A stretch of 64,000 nt of DNA from Clostridium oryzae (GTDB lineage Bacteria; Bacillota; Clostridia; Clostridiales; Clostridiaceae), in NCBI RefSeq assembly GCF_002029235.1, contig NZ_MZGV01000022.1:1-64000 (forward strand), read 5' to 3'. This document shows, one piece after another, positions 8,507-17,914 of this stretch (within the stretch, counting starts at the first letter, position 1; each line of letters begins with the position of its first letter). The position numbers and the translations under genes were made by a program. Below the pieces are notes generated by a model that did no database searches, was not told the DNA's origin, and was given only the letters and a program-made list of their open reading frames with translations.

Positions 8507-10225
8507 CTAAATTGTGTAGCCAAAACCAAGTATAGTGAAATACTTGCCCAAACTGTCCCCAGCCATTTTGACTTCAATCTGATGTTCGCTAGGGCTTTCC
8601 TCATCATACAGAAACACAGGATTACAGTGGGTCCAGCCATTTATATGCGGATCAGCTGTAAGCACAAACTTACCATCTACATACACCTCTGCTTTTCCAA
8701 AATCCGCTCTTCCAGAATCCTTGAAAATAATGAGCAGACTTCTGCTCCATATAGTCATCCTAAAACTGTCTTCTCCACTTTCAGGGGTTCGCATCCAATT
8801 GTACGGAAATTGAGGTGAACCAAACGGATTAGCATCAAGCTCAACCATTTGAAGCTCATTATCTGTACTAGTAAAGCCTCCTTCTAATATAGCAGCCTTA
8901 TTTGTATTATCTTTTTTATCAAGAAGCTTTACACCTGCAAAAGCATTTCCTATAACAGGTTTTTTATTTATCAAAACGTCTGCCTCATCCGTTTCTTTCT
9001 TGTCCATCTGCTCGAACAGATATCCAAGGCAATCTGACATTATCCTGTGTCCTTCATTAGTCGGGTGATATATATCATAGAAAAACTGCCTCTTAGTTAT
9101 AACTCCTCCAGTTTCTCTGTCAAGATAGAATTGCTTTACAATAGCATCAGACAAGCTTACCATGGGAAGATTGTAATATCTTCCAATCGGCTCAAGTCTA
9201 TCCTGAAGATTCCAGTCATTTGCAAATACGCTGAATAACAAAATTACTGCAGGTTTGTTTTCTTCCATCAGACTCTTAAGCACAAGGCTCTCAAAACAAC
9301 CACCTTTTTTATCATCTCCGGCATCATTTACTGCAAATTCTATAATTATTATGTCCGGCTTTACTTTTCCATCTCTAAGGATATCTCTATCATACCTTAT
9401 CATTCCAAGCTGCGATGCTGTTCCGCCAACTCCAGCTTTTACAAAATGAATATTATCTCCACTGCCTTTGCCAAACAGCTCTTTGAATTTCTTGTAGGAT
9501 TTATAGGCATAACATTCTGTATTTATAGGTTTAGCACCTGCACCTTGAGTGATTGAGCCGCCAATATAAGCTATTGTCACATTCTCGCCTCTTCTTGCCT
9601 TTTCTGCAGCAGCCTTAAACCTGTTGTTATTGCCAAGGTTAAGCATAGATTTTACAAGCATGGCATTGTATTCAGGCGATTGAAATTCAACAGGTGGATC
9701 AATCGTCATTTCTGGAATCTCAAATCCATCATGAAGATATAGTTTTACCGTTACTTTAGCTAATTCCCCAGGCTTTTCAAACTCAAAATCAAACTTTCCC
9801 AGTACCTCATCATCTTTCGACCACTCATAGTCCTCTAATGTTAAAATAAGTTCAGAACCGTCTGTATTACAATGTTCTCTTATCACCGTTCCTGAGCCAT
9901 ACTTATCAATCTTTCCATAATTCTGAAGCACAAAATCAATATTTCCCGCTTCTCCAATTGTCATTACACTTATTCCTATGCTATGTACAAGCTTATGCAA
10001 TCCATTAGAGTTTTCAAGAAGCTTTAGTATATCTTCGTCTTCAATACCTCCAACTATCTTAGCCTTATTAGCAAGTCTCCCATCATCAAGGTAGATTTCC
10101 TGAGCAGGTTTACCCTCTTGCCTTTCAGTTGCCTCGATAATAGAATCTATCATTATATAAAAGCCTTTTCTCTGTTTTGTCGGATCCTTAGGTGCTCTTG
10201 GCCCTACTTGAACACTTCTTTCCAT
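8507..10225 (-). CDS. SGNH/GDSL-family hydrolase, probable carbohydrate esterase
   Basis: A 572-residue protein with a central SGNH hydrolase domain (about 215-410). Block I is IGGSITQG with nucleophile Ser224; GVGGT lies near 266; block III is EFAVNDAG with Asn300; the catalytic pair Asp384/His387 is in DIYHPTNEGH. An N-terminal beta-rich region (about 40-200) and a C-terminal beta-rich region (about 430-572) flank it. There is no signal peptide, so it probably acts inside the cell on imported, acylated sugars. It lies upstream of the sugar-uptake genes, which fits deacetylation of an imported oligosaccharide. The start is supported by GGAGG nine nt upstream. The substrate is inferred only. 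Confidence 0.82.
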   Translation of the reverse strand: MERSVQVGPRAPKDPTKQRKGFYIMIDSIIEATERQEGKPAQEIYLDDGRLANKAKIVGGIEDEDILKLLENSNGLHKLVHSIGISVMTIGEAGNIDFVLQNYGKIDKYGSGTVIREHCNTDGSELILTLEDYEWSKDDEVLGKFDFEFEKPGELAKVTVKLYLHDGFEIPEMTIDPPVEFQSPEYNAMLVKSMLNLGNNNRFKAAAEKARRGENVTIAYIGGSITQGAGAKPINTECYAYKSYKKFKELFGKGSGDNIHFVKAGVGGTASQLGMIRYDRDILRDGKVKPDIIIIEFAVNDAGDDKKGGCFESLVLKSLMEENKPAVILLFSVFANDWNLQDRLEPIGRYYNLPMVSLSDAIVKQFYLDRETGGVITKRQFFYDIYHPTNEGHRIMSDCLGYLFEQMDKKETDEADVLINKKPVIGNAFAGVKLLDKKDNTNKAAILEGGFTSTDNELQMVELDANPFGSPQFPYNWMRTPESGEDSFRMTIWSRSLLIIFKDSGRADFGKAEVYVDGKFVLTADPHINGWTHCNPVFLYDEESPSEHQIEVKMAGDSLGKYFTILGFGYTI

Positions 10226-10391
10226 GTTATTCTGCCTCCATGCTTACCATATTAATGTATAATATACCATATATTTGAACAGCAAGACATTTACTATATA
10301 ATTGTATTTGTAATATATGACTATTATTTGATAAAAAGGCAGTTAATTATGATATTAGTGCCAATATCTTACCTCTCATCTTCTTATTTTC

Positions 10392-10820
10392 TTACAGTGG
10401 TCTGACCTTCTTTCTAAAAATCACCAATTTACTGAAGACATAATTTATAATTACTATTCCTACATTTGTTATTATTTTAGCTGTATAATCATTTAATCCT
10501 ACTATGGATATAAAAATAACCATTGCACCCATATCAAAACCTCCCGAAAGGAATCTGCAGGATACAAAAGAAAGAAACTCTCTTATTACTCCCTTAAAGG
10601 TTTTTTCACCGCTTAAAAACACATATTTTCTATTAGTTATATAGGCAAAAACTACAGATAATATCCAGGCTGTCGTATTACTGAACAGGTAATTGCAGTT
10701 AAACAACCTTTCCAATATTCCATAGGCGGCAAAGTTTACTGCGGTGGTAGCTGCACCGAAAAAAACATATAATATAAGCTCTTGATACTTTATAAGCTGC
10801 TGTACTATTGGTTTTACCAT
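10392..10820 (-). CDS. GtrA-family membrane protein
   Basis: Small polytopic membrane protein of 142 residues with four predicted helices, typical of GtrA. The family is thought to flip undecaprenyl-phosphate-linked monosaccharides to the outer face of the membrane. It begins 3 nt after the stop of the YfhO-type gene, which itself overlaps a GT2 glycosyltransferase gene, so the three form one operon. In this context it is the likely flippase step of a surface glycosylation system. Assignment rests on size, hydrophobic profile and the FFGAATTAVNFAAYGILE start typical of the family. Confidence 0.85.
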   Translation of the reverse strand: MVKPIVQQLIKYQELILYVFFGAATTAVNFAAYGILERLFNCNYLFSNTTAWILSVVFAYITNRKYVFLSGEKTFKGVIREFLSFVSCRFLSGGFDMGAMVIFISIVGLNDYTAKIITNVGIVIINYVFSKLVIFRKKVRPL

Positions 10821-10823
10821 AGT

Positions 10824-13553
10824 TTATATCTCCCTATCTCCAAAATTTATTTTAAATCTGAATATACTTAAGAACAGAAAAACTATTAATGAAACTGCTG
10901 ATATCTTTGCTCCCTCAACAAGCCCAGGAGTGGAATATCTCAATTCTACAACATGCTTACCCTTATCTACAGATATTGCCATGTACATCAGATTAGCCTT
11001 ATATATAGGTACCTCCTTGCCGTCAACTGCAGCTTTCCACCCTTCACTATAAGGGATTGACAAGCAAAGCAGCTTAGCTTTCGTAGAGTTGATAGAACCA
11101 GTCACTTCATTAGTAGTCATTTTAACATCTGTCAGAACATTTTCCTTAAGCTTTCCAATCTTATCCGAGTAGTTTTTCATTGGAAGGCAGAACACCGATA
11201 TCTTTTCATAAGTAAACTTTCCTTTTTTATCTGTATAGACCATTAGCTTGGATAAACTGTCTTTAGTGTACCCTAAATTAAAAACCGCATCATCTCTTCC
11301 AAAATAGTACATGTCTGCTTTATCAAAAATCTTTGCAAACTTTCTAACAGTATCAGTTTCTGCTATGATGTTAAATCTTTTCTTATCCTTCAGTTTAACA
11401 TTTTTTACTACAACATACACCTCGCTGTCAGGGACAGTTTTCAAAGAATATACTTTTTTATTATGAAAATTCTTATACGTAGGTTTTATTTTGCTATGAT
11501 AAACTTTTTGTATTGGAATATCAATTTTTTCAGAGGAATAACTTCCTTCCTTAACCTTATCCATAGAAGCATTATCCTCAAGTACTGCGTTTTCCAGCAT
11601 AAGCTGTTGCTTGTCTAAGGTATCAAGCTTCTCAAAGCTCTTTATATTAACATAGCTGTCGTAGGTATACCCCAAAGGCAGAGCATATTTGTTTTCATAT
11701 AAATCAACAGGTCTGTTATAGTCATAAACTGTCTTTATTTTTTCATACCCATAAGGCTGAGGATAGTAGCTATTTCTGTACTGCATAGAATATTTCACCG
11801 CTGCAAGCTCATTAAGGGCAGTTCTATTGTCTAGGTCAAAAACTCTATAAGTTGTGGTAGCCCCTATAACATTAAGCTGGTTTAAAAACTTTGAATAGTT
11901 AGGATTTACAAGACTGAAATAGGTCGATAACCCTCTGTAATCCAAAAGCATTGCTTCATTGCTGCTCATTTCTCTCTTCTGATCTCTCTTGTTATAGGAA
12001 AGGCTGTAAGTATCCGTTCTATAAAAGTCAGAGTCTTCAATTTTGCTTATATACTTGAGCGGAGAGTCCATAACCTTATTAAGATACGCCCCCCTGTTTA
12101 CATACTGCCTTATTAGATTCCATGAATGTTTATCGTACAGCAGGAACCCATTTGCACATATACAGAATATCGTAAGCGCAAAAAATATATATTTTATTGA
12201 GGCTGCCTTTAATTTATCTCTGAGATAACTTACAGTAAAATACGTCTGCAGAGTTAACAGCAGCGGAAAAATATATAGAATGTCTACATAATTGCCTTTA
12301 AGCATACGCAGTACATCAATTGCAAAAGCTATATCCAGCCATAGAAAAGCACCTATCAGTATTCTTTTATCTATGGGCCTATCCATGTATGGGTACACAT
12401 TAGTAAAAATTAACGCCACTATGAAAGAGAGAGCAAAGACCCATCTGTTAGTCACATAGGCAAAACCATTAAAGACATATCCTGCAGCTGGAATTACAAG
12501 AAAAAATATAGCAGCAATAAATGCTAACTTAACCGGTTTAAACTTCTTATCCTTTATCATAAAAAGAGTAGGAACAGCAACTATAGCTGTAGCTGCAAAG
12601 CCTAAGTAGGACCATGCTTTTCCATAAGCTTTTCCTGTGAAGTTTAACAGCAATTTTATATAGTACTTCCAATCATATAACAAGAACAACTTATTTCCGC
12701 TGTCAGCATATCTATAGGTTTTAGTCATTGCCTCAATTATCGGCAGGAGAAATACAGCTGCCATGGCTATTCCAAGCAAATAGCTCAAACATCCTTTAAA
12801 TAGTATTTTCAAAAGAGTCTTCGCATTCTTCTCCAAATCATTTATAAGAAAAAAGCTTAGAACAGCGTATAATACTGATAAAATAGTAAGAATAAAAAGA
12901 AAATAGAAATTGCTTATGGCAGATATAAAAACCATAAAAGTAAAAAAATAAGGTTTTCCTCTCCTTAGTATTATTTCAATTCCTATAAGCAGCAGCGGAA
13001 AATATATCATAGGATTAACAAAAAAAGGATGCTTTATTGCTACCAAGGTATATCCGCTGAACATATATGTAAAAGCTCCTAGCAAAGTTGGAAGTTTTTC
13101 TTTTTTTAAGTAAAAACAATAGGCTGAAAAAGACATTCCACACAAGTAAATTCTAAAAACAACTAGAAAATTATAGAACATTTCGATGCGTGACTTTGGA
13201 AAGAAAACTGCAAAAAATGTAAGAGGATCTCCGATGCAATAGTAGCTGAGAGTCGTAATAATGTCCGAACCTTGACCTATTTTAAAATCCCATAATGGAA
13301 AAACCAATTTCCCATTATAAAAGAGATTTTTTAAAATCCCCCTCATATAAGAGGAATAATAGAGCAAAGAAGTATAGTGCTGATCAGAGCCATCAGAGAT
13401 CCAAATAAAACTTTTTTTCTCAAGAAAAAACGGAAGGAAAACTATAAGCGCTGTAAAGACAAACAAACCTGTAAAGGCTAGTAAATACAGTAAATATAAC
13501 TTCTTTTCCGTACTCTTCATTAGATTAGATTTACTTTTCATAATTGCGGCCAT
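10824..13553 (-). CDS. YfhO-type GT-C membrane glycosyltransferase
   Basis: Large membrane protein of 909 residues. The N-terminal two-thirds has about a dozen helices and an early extracytoplasmic acidic stretch (SDGSDQHYTSLLYY) typical of GT-C enzymes. A large extracytoplasmic region (about 490-870) follows, with one last helix near 880-900. YfhO proteins transfer sugars from undecaprenyl phosphate onto surface polymers; in B. subtilis YfhO works with the GT2 enzyme CsbB to decorate lipoteichoic acid. The gene overlaps the upstream GT2 gene by 23 nt, indicating translational coupling. The acceptor here is unknown. Confidence 0.85.
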   Translation of the reverse strand: MAAIMKSKSNLMKSTEKKLYLLYLLAFTGLFVFTALIVFLPFFLEKKSFIWISDGSDQHYTSLLYYSSYMRGILKNLFYNGKLVFPLWDFKIGQGSDIITTLSYYCIGDPLTFFAVFFPKSRIEMFYNFLVVFRIYLCGMSFSAYCFYLKKEKLPTLLGAFTYMFSGYTLVAIKHPFFVNPMIYFPLLLIGIEIILRRGKPYFFTFMVFISAISNFYFLFILTILSVLYAVLSFFLINDLEKNAKTLLKILFKGCLSYLLGIAMAAVFLLPIIEAMTKTYRYADSGNKLFLLYDWKYYIKLLLNFTGKAYGKAWSYLGFAATAIVAVPTLFMIKDKKFKPVKLAFIAAIFFLVIPAAGYVFNGFAYVTNRWVFALSFIVALIFTNVYPYMDRPIDKRILIGAFLWLDIAFAIDVLRMLKGNYVDILYIFPLLLTLQTYFTVSYLRDKLKAASIKYIFFALTIFCICANGFLLYDKHSWNLIRQYVNRGAYLNKVMDSPLKYISKIEDSDFYRTDTYSLSYNKRDQKREMSSNEAMLLDYRGLSTYFSLVNPNYSKFLNQLNVIGATTTYRVFDLDNRTALNELAAVKYSMQYRNSYYPQPYGYEKIKTVYDYNRPVDLYENKYALPLGYTYDSYVNIKSFEKLDTLDKQQLMLENAVLEDNASMDKVKEGSYSSEKIDIPIQKVYHSKIKPTYKNFHNKKVYSLKTVPDSEVYVVVKNVKLKDKKRFNIIAETDTVRKFAKIFDKADMYYFGRDDAVFNLGYTKDSLSKLMVYTDKKGKFTYEKISVFCLPMKNYSDKIGKLKENVLTDVKMTTNEVTGSINSTKAKLLCLSIPYSEGWKAAVDGKEVPIYKANLMYMAISVDKGKHVVELRYSTPGLVEGAKISAVSLIVFLFLSIFRFKINFGDREI

Positions 13554-14475
13554 CCTTCTTTTCTATATAGATAGGCCTGCGTTTACTTTCAATATAGGTT
13601 CTGCCAGTGTATTCTCCTAATATTCCTATACAGAAGAACTGCAAACCACCTATTAAACATATTGTGCTTAAAATTAATGCCATATTTGAAGCAATAGAAC
13701 CTGTACAAACATAATGGATAAGCTGAACGATTAAAGCAATTATGGAAATTGACAAAAAAATAACCCCTAAAATCATTGATAGAAATAAAGGGGTGATAGA
13801 AAAATCAACAATTCCTTCTACCGCATACTTAAATAGTGCCCAAAAAGACCACTTGCTTTCTCCAGCAGCTCTCTTAACATTTTCAAATTCCAGCCACTTG
13901 GTTTTAAAACCTATCCATCCGAAAATGCCTTTAGTAAATCGATTATTTTCCTTCATTTCAAGTACTATATCCACCATCTGTCTGGTCATAAGTCTATAGT
14001 CAAAAGCCCCATCTACTACGTCCGCAGTAGAAATCTTGTTAAAGATCCTATAAAACTTTCTAGCAAAAAAAGAACGTATAGGCGGCTCACCATCTCTGGT
14101 GATTCTCCTTGTGGCTACACAGTCATAACCTTCCTCTGTTATACCTTTATACATATCTAATATCATTTCAGGAGGATTCTGAAGATCTGCATCAATTAAA
14201 GCTACATAATTACCTCTAGAATGCTGAAGGCCCGCATAAATAGCAGCTTCTTTACCAAAGTTTCTTGAAAGTTGAACATTATTTACTCTGTCATCATGTT
14301 TTTCAATTTCCTTTAAATAGAATAATGTATTATCCGTAGAACCATCATCCACAAATATAAACTCAAAATCTGCCAGTTCCTTCATTTTCTCTGCCACTTC
14401 AGTTATTCTTGCATAAAAAAGCGGTAAAACCTTTTCCTCGTTGTAACATGGGATAATAACTGTCAGTAAATTCAT
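13531..14475 (-). CDS. GT2 glycosyltransferase, CsbB/GtrB type
   Basis: Membrane-anchored family 2 glycosyltransferase of 314 residues. The N-terminal GT-A domain (about 1-220) starts VIIPCYNEE, has the FVDDGSTD motif and a metal-binding DAD in LIDADLQNPPEM. Two C-terminal helices (about 230-290) are followed by the family tail GEYTGRTYIESKRRP. It charges undecaprenyl phosphate with a sugar from a UDP-sugar at the inner membrane face. It is the first gene of the GT2-YfhO-GtrA operon and supplies the lipid-linked donor. The sugar is probably a hexose or N-acetylhexosamine, but this cannot be told from the sequence. Confidence 0.9.
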   Translation of the reverse strand: MNLLTVIIPCYNEEKVLPLFYARITEVAEKMKELADFEFIFVDDGSTDNTLFYLKEIEKHDDRVNNVQLSRNFGKEAAIYAGLQHSRGNYVALIDADLQNPPEMILDMYKGITEEGYDCVATRRITRDGEPPIRSFFARKFYRIFNKISTADVVDGAFDYRLMTRQMVDIVLEMKENNRFTKGIFGWIGFKTKWLEFENVKRAAGESKWSFWALFKYAVEGIVDFSITPLFLSMILGVIFLSISIIALIVQLIHYVCTGSIASNMALILSTICLIGGLQFFCIGILGEYTGRTYIESKRRPIYIEKKDGRNYEK

Positions 14476-14593
14476 AGCTCCATATACCCCCTATTTTAAA
14501 TACTCCTATAAAGATAAAATTTAAACCATTTATAAATTCGTTTTTATACCTAATAATTATTCTTTCACACTCTTGCTTAAAATTTAGATTTAT

Positions 14594-15493
14594 TTATTTA
14601 TTAATATTTATTGACATCAACTGTTCCGTATCAGTGTAAAAAGCTATCTCAGCTTCTCCTCCATTCTCCATGGTTACGTCAATGTCAACCATAGGCCTAA
14701 GGCCCATATATTGCCTTTGTTTTACACTTGCCTTTTGAATTTTATTTTCACTTGAATTTAAAATGCCATTATTATTTATAAGTTCCTCTGCTTTGCTTAT
14801 ATACTTTTGAGTATCCTCATCATTTAAAGGTATGATATCACCAGTTGTATATACTGCATCCTCTGGTTTGTCAAAACCCTTGTAATTAATTTTAGATAGC
14901 TTAGTGCATTCGCCTGTCATAGCATTTAATTCGCACGAATAAAATTCTTTGTTCACACTATCCGTTATAGATAAAGACCATTCATATACTGTTTCTTCTA
15001 GAGCCTCTGTCTTGGTAAAAGTCATTTCATTATCAGCTATATTTACAGAGCTTCCAAACAGTTTTAAAATATTTGCAGCAAATATGTTCTTAGCTTCCTC
15101 TTTTTGAATATTGATCTTATCCTTTACAGTATTATAAAGTTCATCCTGTGTATTTGTATTTTCTGATGCACCTTCTTTATTATTGTCTTTTCTGTCACTG
15201 CTTTTTACATTATTATTATGGGTTTTTTTCGTTACCTGCTTTGAAGGTTTAAGCCTTGTCCTTTTTGAGGTTGTTCTTTTTCTTACTTTAGTCTTGTTAT
15301 TACTTTTTTTCTTTTTCTCGGTGACAGGTTTCAAAGCCTCTTTTTTTGATGCTGCTACCTTTTCTATTTTACCGGTTCCAATCCCGCTAAATAAGGTGAC
15401 GCTTTCCTTTAGCAAGAATGTACTAAATAAAATCAATAGTGTTGTAACAGATATCAATACTATATAACTTTTTATGTTGAATTTATTCAACAT
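14594..15493 (-). CDS. Membrane-anchored extracytoplasmic protein of unknown function
   Basis: Not recognised. The 299-residue protein has one N-terminal membrane helix (about 8-30), a strongly basic Lys/Thr-rich linker (about 45-100) and a C-terminal domain (about 115-299). The latter looks like two PepSY-like repeats: YEWSLSITDSVNKEFYSCELNAMTGEC is reminiscent of the repeat signature. It probably faces the cell wall, with the basic linker crossing or binding it. It starts 61 nt after a sensor kinase gene and is likely co-transcribed with that two-component system, so it may be a signal-modulating or target protein. The PepSY resemblance is weak and needs a profile search. Confidence 0.6.
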   Translation of the reverse strand: MLNKFNIKSYIVLISVTTLLILFSTFLLKESVTLFSGIGTGKIEKVAASKKEALKPVTEKKKKSNNKTKVRKRTTSKRTRLKPSKQVTKKTHNNNVKSSDRKDNNKEGASENTNTQDELYNTVKDKINIQKEEAKNIFAANILKLFGSSVNIADNEMTFTKTEALEETVYEWSLSITDSVNKEFYSCELNAMTGECTKLSKINYKGFDKPEDAVYTTGDIIPLNDEDTQKYISKAEELINNNGILNSSENKIQKASVKQRQYMGLRPMVDIDVTMENGGEAEIAFYTDTEQLMSININK

Positions 15494-15553
15494 CTAACCC
15501 TCCTTAGCAATTTTATTTTAAAGCCAATATATTATAGACTTATATGAAAGTTA

Positions 15554-16933
15554 TTATGAAGTTGTAAAAATCAATGATATTTTTGTACCTTTATTTACCT
15601 CTGAACTTATTTCAATTTTACCTTTATGCATATCCATGATCTGCTTGCATAAAGCAAGTCCTAAACCAGTTCCGCCTTCTGCTCTCGATCTTGATTTATC
15701 TGCTCTGTAAAAAGGCTCTAAAATATGATCAATATGCTCCTCTGCTATACCCTTACCATTATCGGTAATCTGGATTATTGATTCTTTCTCAGAGCTTATG
15801 CCCGCTATTTCTATAGCTTTACCAGGCTCAGAAGCTTTTATGGCATTATCCACCAGGTTAATAATTACACTTTCAATTAGTTCCATCTCTCCAAATATGT
15901 ACTTCAAGTTGTTTTTAGAGGTTATCTTTAAAGATTTTTTCTTTGCCTTGAATGCTGTAACCTTTACAACTCTGCTAAATAGCTCCTCAACATCTATTTT
16001 TCCCTTAACAATACTATTTTGACTTCTTATTGTCATATCAAGGAGACGGTTTGCCATATACTCAAGTCTTTTGCTTTCTTTCATTATGAACTCTGTTGCT
16101 TCATATTTATCTTCCTCAGATATTGCTGCCTTTTGAATATAATCTGCATATCCATATATAGAAGTCAATGGTGTCCTCAATTCATGAGACAAATTATCAA
16201 TAAATTTTTGTTTCATCTGCATATCACTATTTAGTTTTTTTAAAGTATAATCAATTTTCTCAGCCATCTCATTAAAATTTTCTCCAAGTATAGCAAACTC
16301 ATCTTTTCCTAAGATTTTTACCCGGTTATCATAATTACCATTCTTTACACCATTTACAGAAACAATCAGCTCTTTTAAGGGCTTTGATCTGCTATTTAAC
16401 ATTATTGCAAGGAATATGGCCAGCATAAATGAAACCACAAGACTAAAATAGATAAACATGCTTCTCAGCCTATCCCATAGGTCAGTTATTCTATCTAACC
16501 TATTGCAATAAATTAAATGATACTTACCCAATGCACTAGATATCAATATGTACCTTGTCCCCTTCTTCTCAACCAACGCAACAGCCTGTCCGCTTTTTAT
16601 CTTCAGCATTTCTTCATACTTCTTGTTCATTTTATACTTCAAATTAGAAAGAACTTTACCATTACTTTTACTCAATAGGAAGGAGATATTATTATTAGAA
16701 TAGTATTCAATAAGATTTTTTAATGCTGCATCTGAAAGGTTGTTGTTATTTTTAAGCGTATCTATACTATATTTCATATCCTTGCTGATATAATAGTATT
16801 CGTTCCTTGCTTTACTTTTTTCATCATCAATCATATATCTGTAGGTAGTACTCATAATAAAACAAATGCTTGCATTAAATACAAGCAAAAATAACATCAA
16901 AACACAGAAATAGGTTTTAACCCAAAATTTCAT
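15554..16933 (-). CDS. Sensor histidine kinase (HAMP, HisKA, HATPase)
   Basis: Membrane sensor kinase of 459 residues: TM1 (about 8-28), an extracytoplasmic sensor of about 130 residues, TM2 (about 160-180), a HAMP domain (about 182-235), HisKA with phosphoacceptor His250 (DNLSHELRTPLTSIYGYADYI), and HATPase_c with N box (NLVDNAIKAS), G1 (DNGKGI) and G2 (GGTGLGLAL). The gene begins 6 nt after its response regulator, so the two form a unit. The signal is unknown; a secreted PepSY-like protein encoded immediately downstream may take part in sensing. Confidence 0.93.
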   Translation of the reverse strand: MKFWVKTYFCVLMLFLLVFNASICFIMSTTYRYMIDDEKSKARNEYYYISKDMKYSIDTLKNNNNLSDAALKNLIEYYSNNNISFLLSKSNGKVLSNLKYKMNKKYEEMLKIKSGQAVALVEKKGTRYILISSALGKYHLIYCNRLDRITDLWDRLRSMFIYFSLVVSFMLAIFLAIMLNSRSKPLKELIVSVNGVKNGNYDNRVKILGKDEFAILGENFNEMAEKIDYTLKKLNSDMQMKQKFIDNLSHELRTPLTSIYGYADYIQKAAISEEDKYEATEFIMKESKRLEYMANRLLDMTIRSQNSIVKGKIDVEELFSRVVKVTAFKAKKKSLKITSKNNLKYIFGEMELIESVIINLVDNAIKASEPGKAIEIAGISSEKESIIQITDNGKGIAEEHIDHILEPFYRADKSRSRAEGGTGLGLALCKQIMDMHKGKIEISSEVNKGTKISLIFTTS

Positions 16934-16939
16934 TCTTAT

Positions 16940-17593
16940 TTATCCCTCCAAACGGTATCCCAACTTATATACAGTCTTTATCTCATTTTCCAGCTTGAGT
17001 TTTTTCCTCAGCTTTTGAATATGAACATCTACTGTTCTCGTATCACCTTCATAATCAAAGCCCCAGGCCGTTTCTAATAATTTTTCCCTGGACATCGCTA
17101 TATTCCTGTTCGTTATCAGTACCTCCAGCAGAGCATATTCCTGAGGTGTCATTTCTATTTCCTTATCATCACAAAATACTTTCCTGCACTTGAAGTCAAC
17201 CCTGACAGCACCCAACTTAAATTCATCATTTTTTTCATTTCTTCTCAGTATGATATTAACCCTAGCCAATAACTCTAGAATCTCGAAAGGCTTTACTATA
17301 TAATCTTCGGCTCCAGAAGTTAAGCCTTGTAATTTATCCTCTAAAGAATCCTTTGCAGTTAGAAAAATCACTGGTTCCTCTTTCTTATGTTTTATGACTT
17401 CAAAGCCTGAACATACTGGAAGCATAACATCTAAAATTATAAGATCAAAACTGCTATTCTTCATAGCCTCCAGAGCTGCTCCCCCATCAAAAACGCACGT
17501 ACATGTATGTCCTATTAATTTCAAATTTCTTTTTATTAATTCATTTATGCTCTTATCATCTTCAACTATCAATATGTTTGCCAATTCCTTCAC
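16940..17593 (-). CDS. OmpR-family response regulator
   Basis: Two-component regulator of 217 residues. The receiver domain (1-115) has acidic EDD at 11-13, phosphoacceptor Asp55 (LIILDVMLP) and Lys near 102 (YIVKPFEI). The C-terminal winged-helix domain (about 125-215) carries the typical EYALLEVL and RTVDVHIQKLRKKL segments. It is first in an operon with the kinase and the secreted protein. The ATG at 17593 is preceded by a weak purine-rich stretch. Targets cannot be deduced. Confidence 0.93.
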   Translation of the reverse strand: MKELANILIVEDDKSINELIKRNLKLIGHTCTCVFDGGAALEAMKNSSFDLIILDVMLPVCSGFEVIKHKKEEPVIFLTAKDSLEDKLQGLTSGAEDYIVKPFEILELLARVNIILRRNEKNDEFKLGAVRVDFKCRKVFCDDKEIEMTPQEYALLEVLITNRNIAMSREKLLETAWGFDYEGDTRTVDVHIQKLRKKLKLENEIKTVYKLGYRLEG

Positions 17594-17810
17594 TCCATTC
17601 CCAAAACACTTACGAAAGAATACATGTCCAAAGCTGCTATTGCAAATTAAGTAAAAATGCCTGTTATCAATACTTTTTAAAGTTCAGCGCTGATATCAGA
17701 TACTCAATAGAAACATCCTAAATAGCTTCTTATTTATTATACATCAGTTAATATATTCAAATAAAGGTTACAGAAGAGTTAATGAATGCCACTTTTGACA
17801 AATACCTTTT
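17594..17810. other. Intergenic region upstream of the response regulator gene
   Basis: The region contains the likely promoter area of the RR-HK operon (a TATAAT on the minus strand near 17735-17745) without a convincing -35 box. I see no gene, repeat or conserved RNA in it. Confidence 0.4.
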
Positions 17811-17843
17811 AAAAAAAGAGAACCACCTTTCTTGATGATTCTC
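17811..17843 (-). terminator. Rho-independent terminator of the CBS-GGDEF operon
   Basis: On the minus strand a GAGAA...TTCTC stem with an inner GGTGG-type pairing is followed by seven U. It lies about 70 nt past the stop codon of the CBS-GGDEF gene. Confidence 0.8.
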
Positions 17844-17914
17844 ATATGTTCGGATTCACTTTCTTCATATCCTTCCACTGAATTACTTGGAGCAAAAGTA
17901 CTGGAAAAATCAAT

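Noticed and set aside
15183-15467. Hydrophobic plus-strand frame opposite the Lys-rich linker of the secreted protein gene
   Set aside because: It is the complement of AAA/AAG codons, which gives Phe/Leu runs by composition alone.
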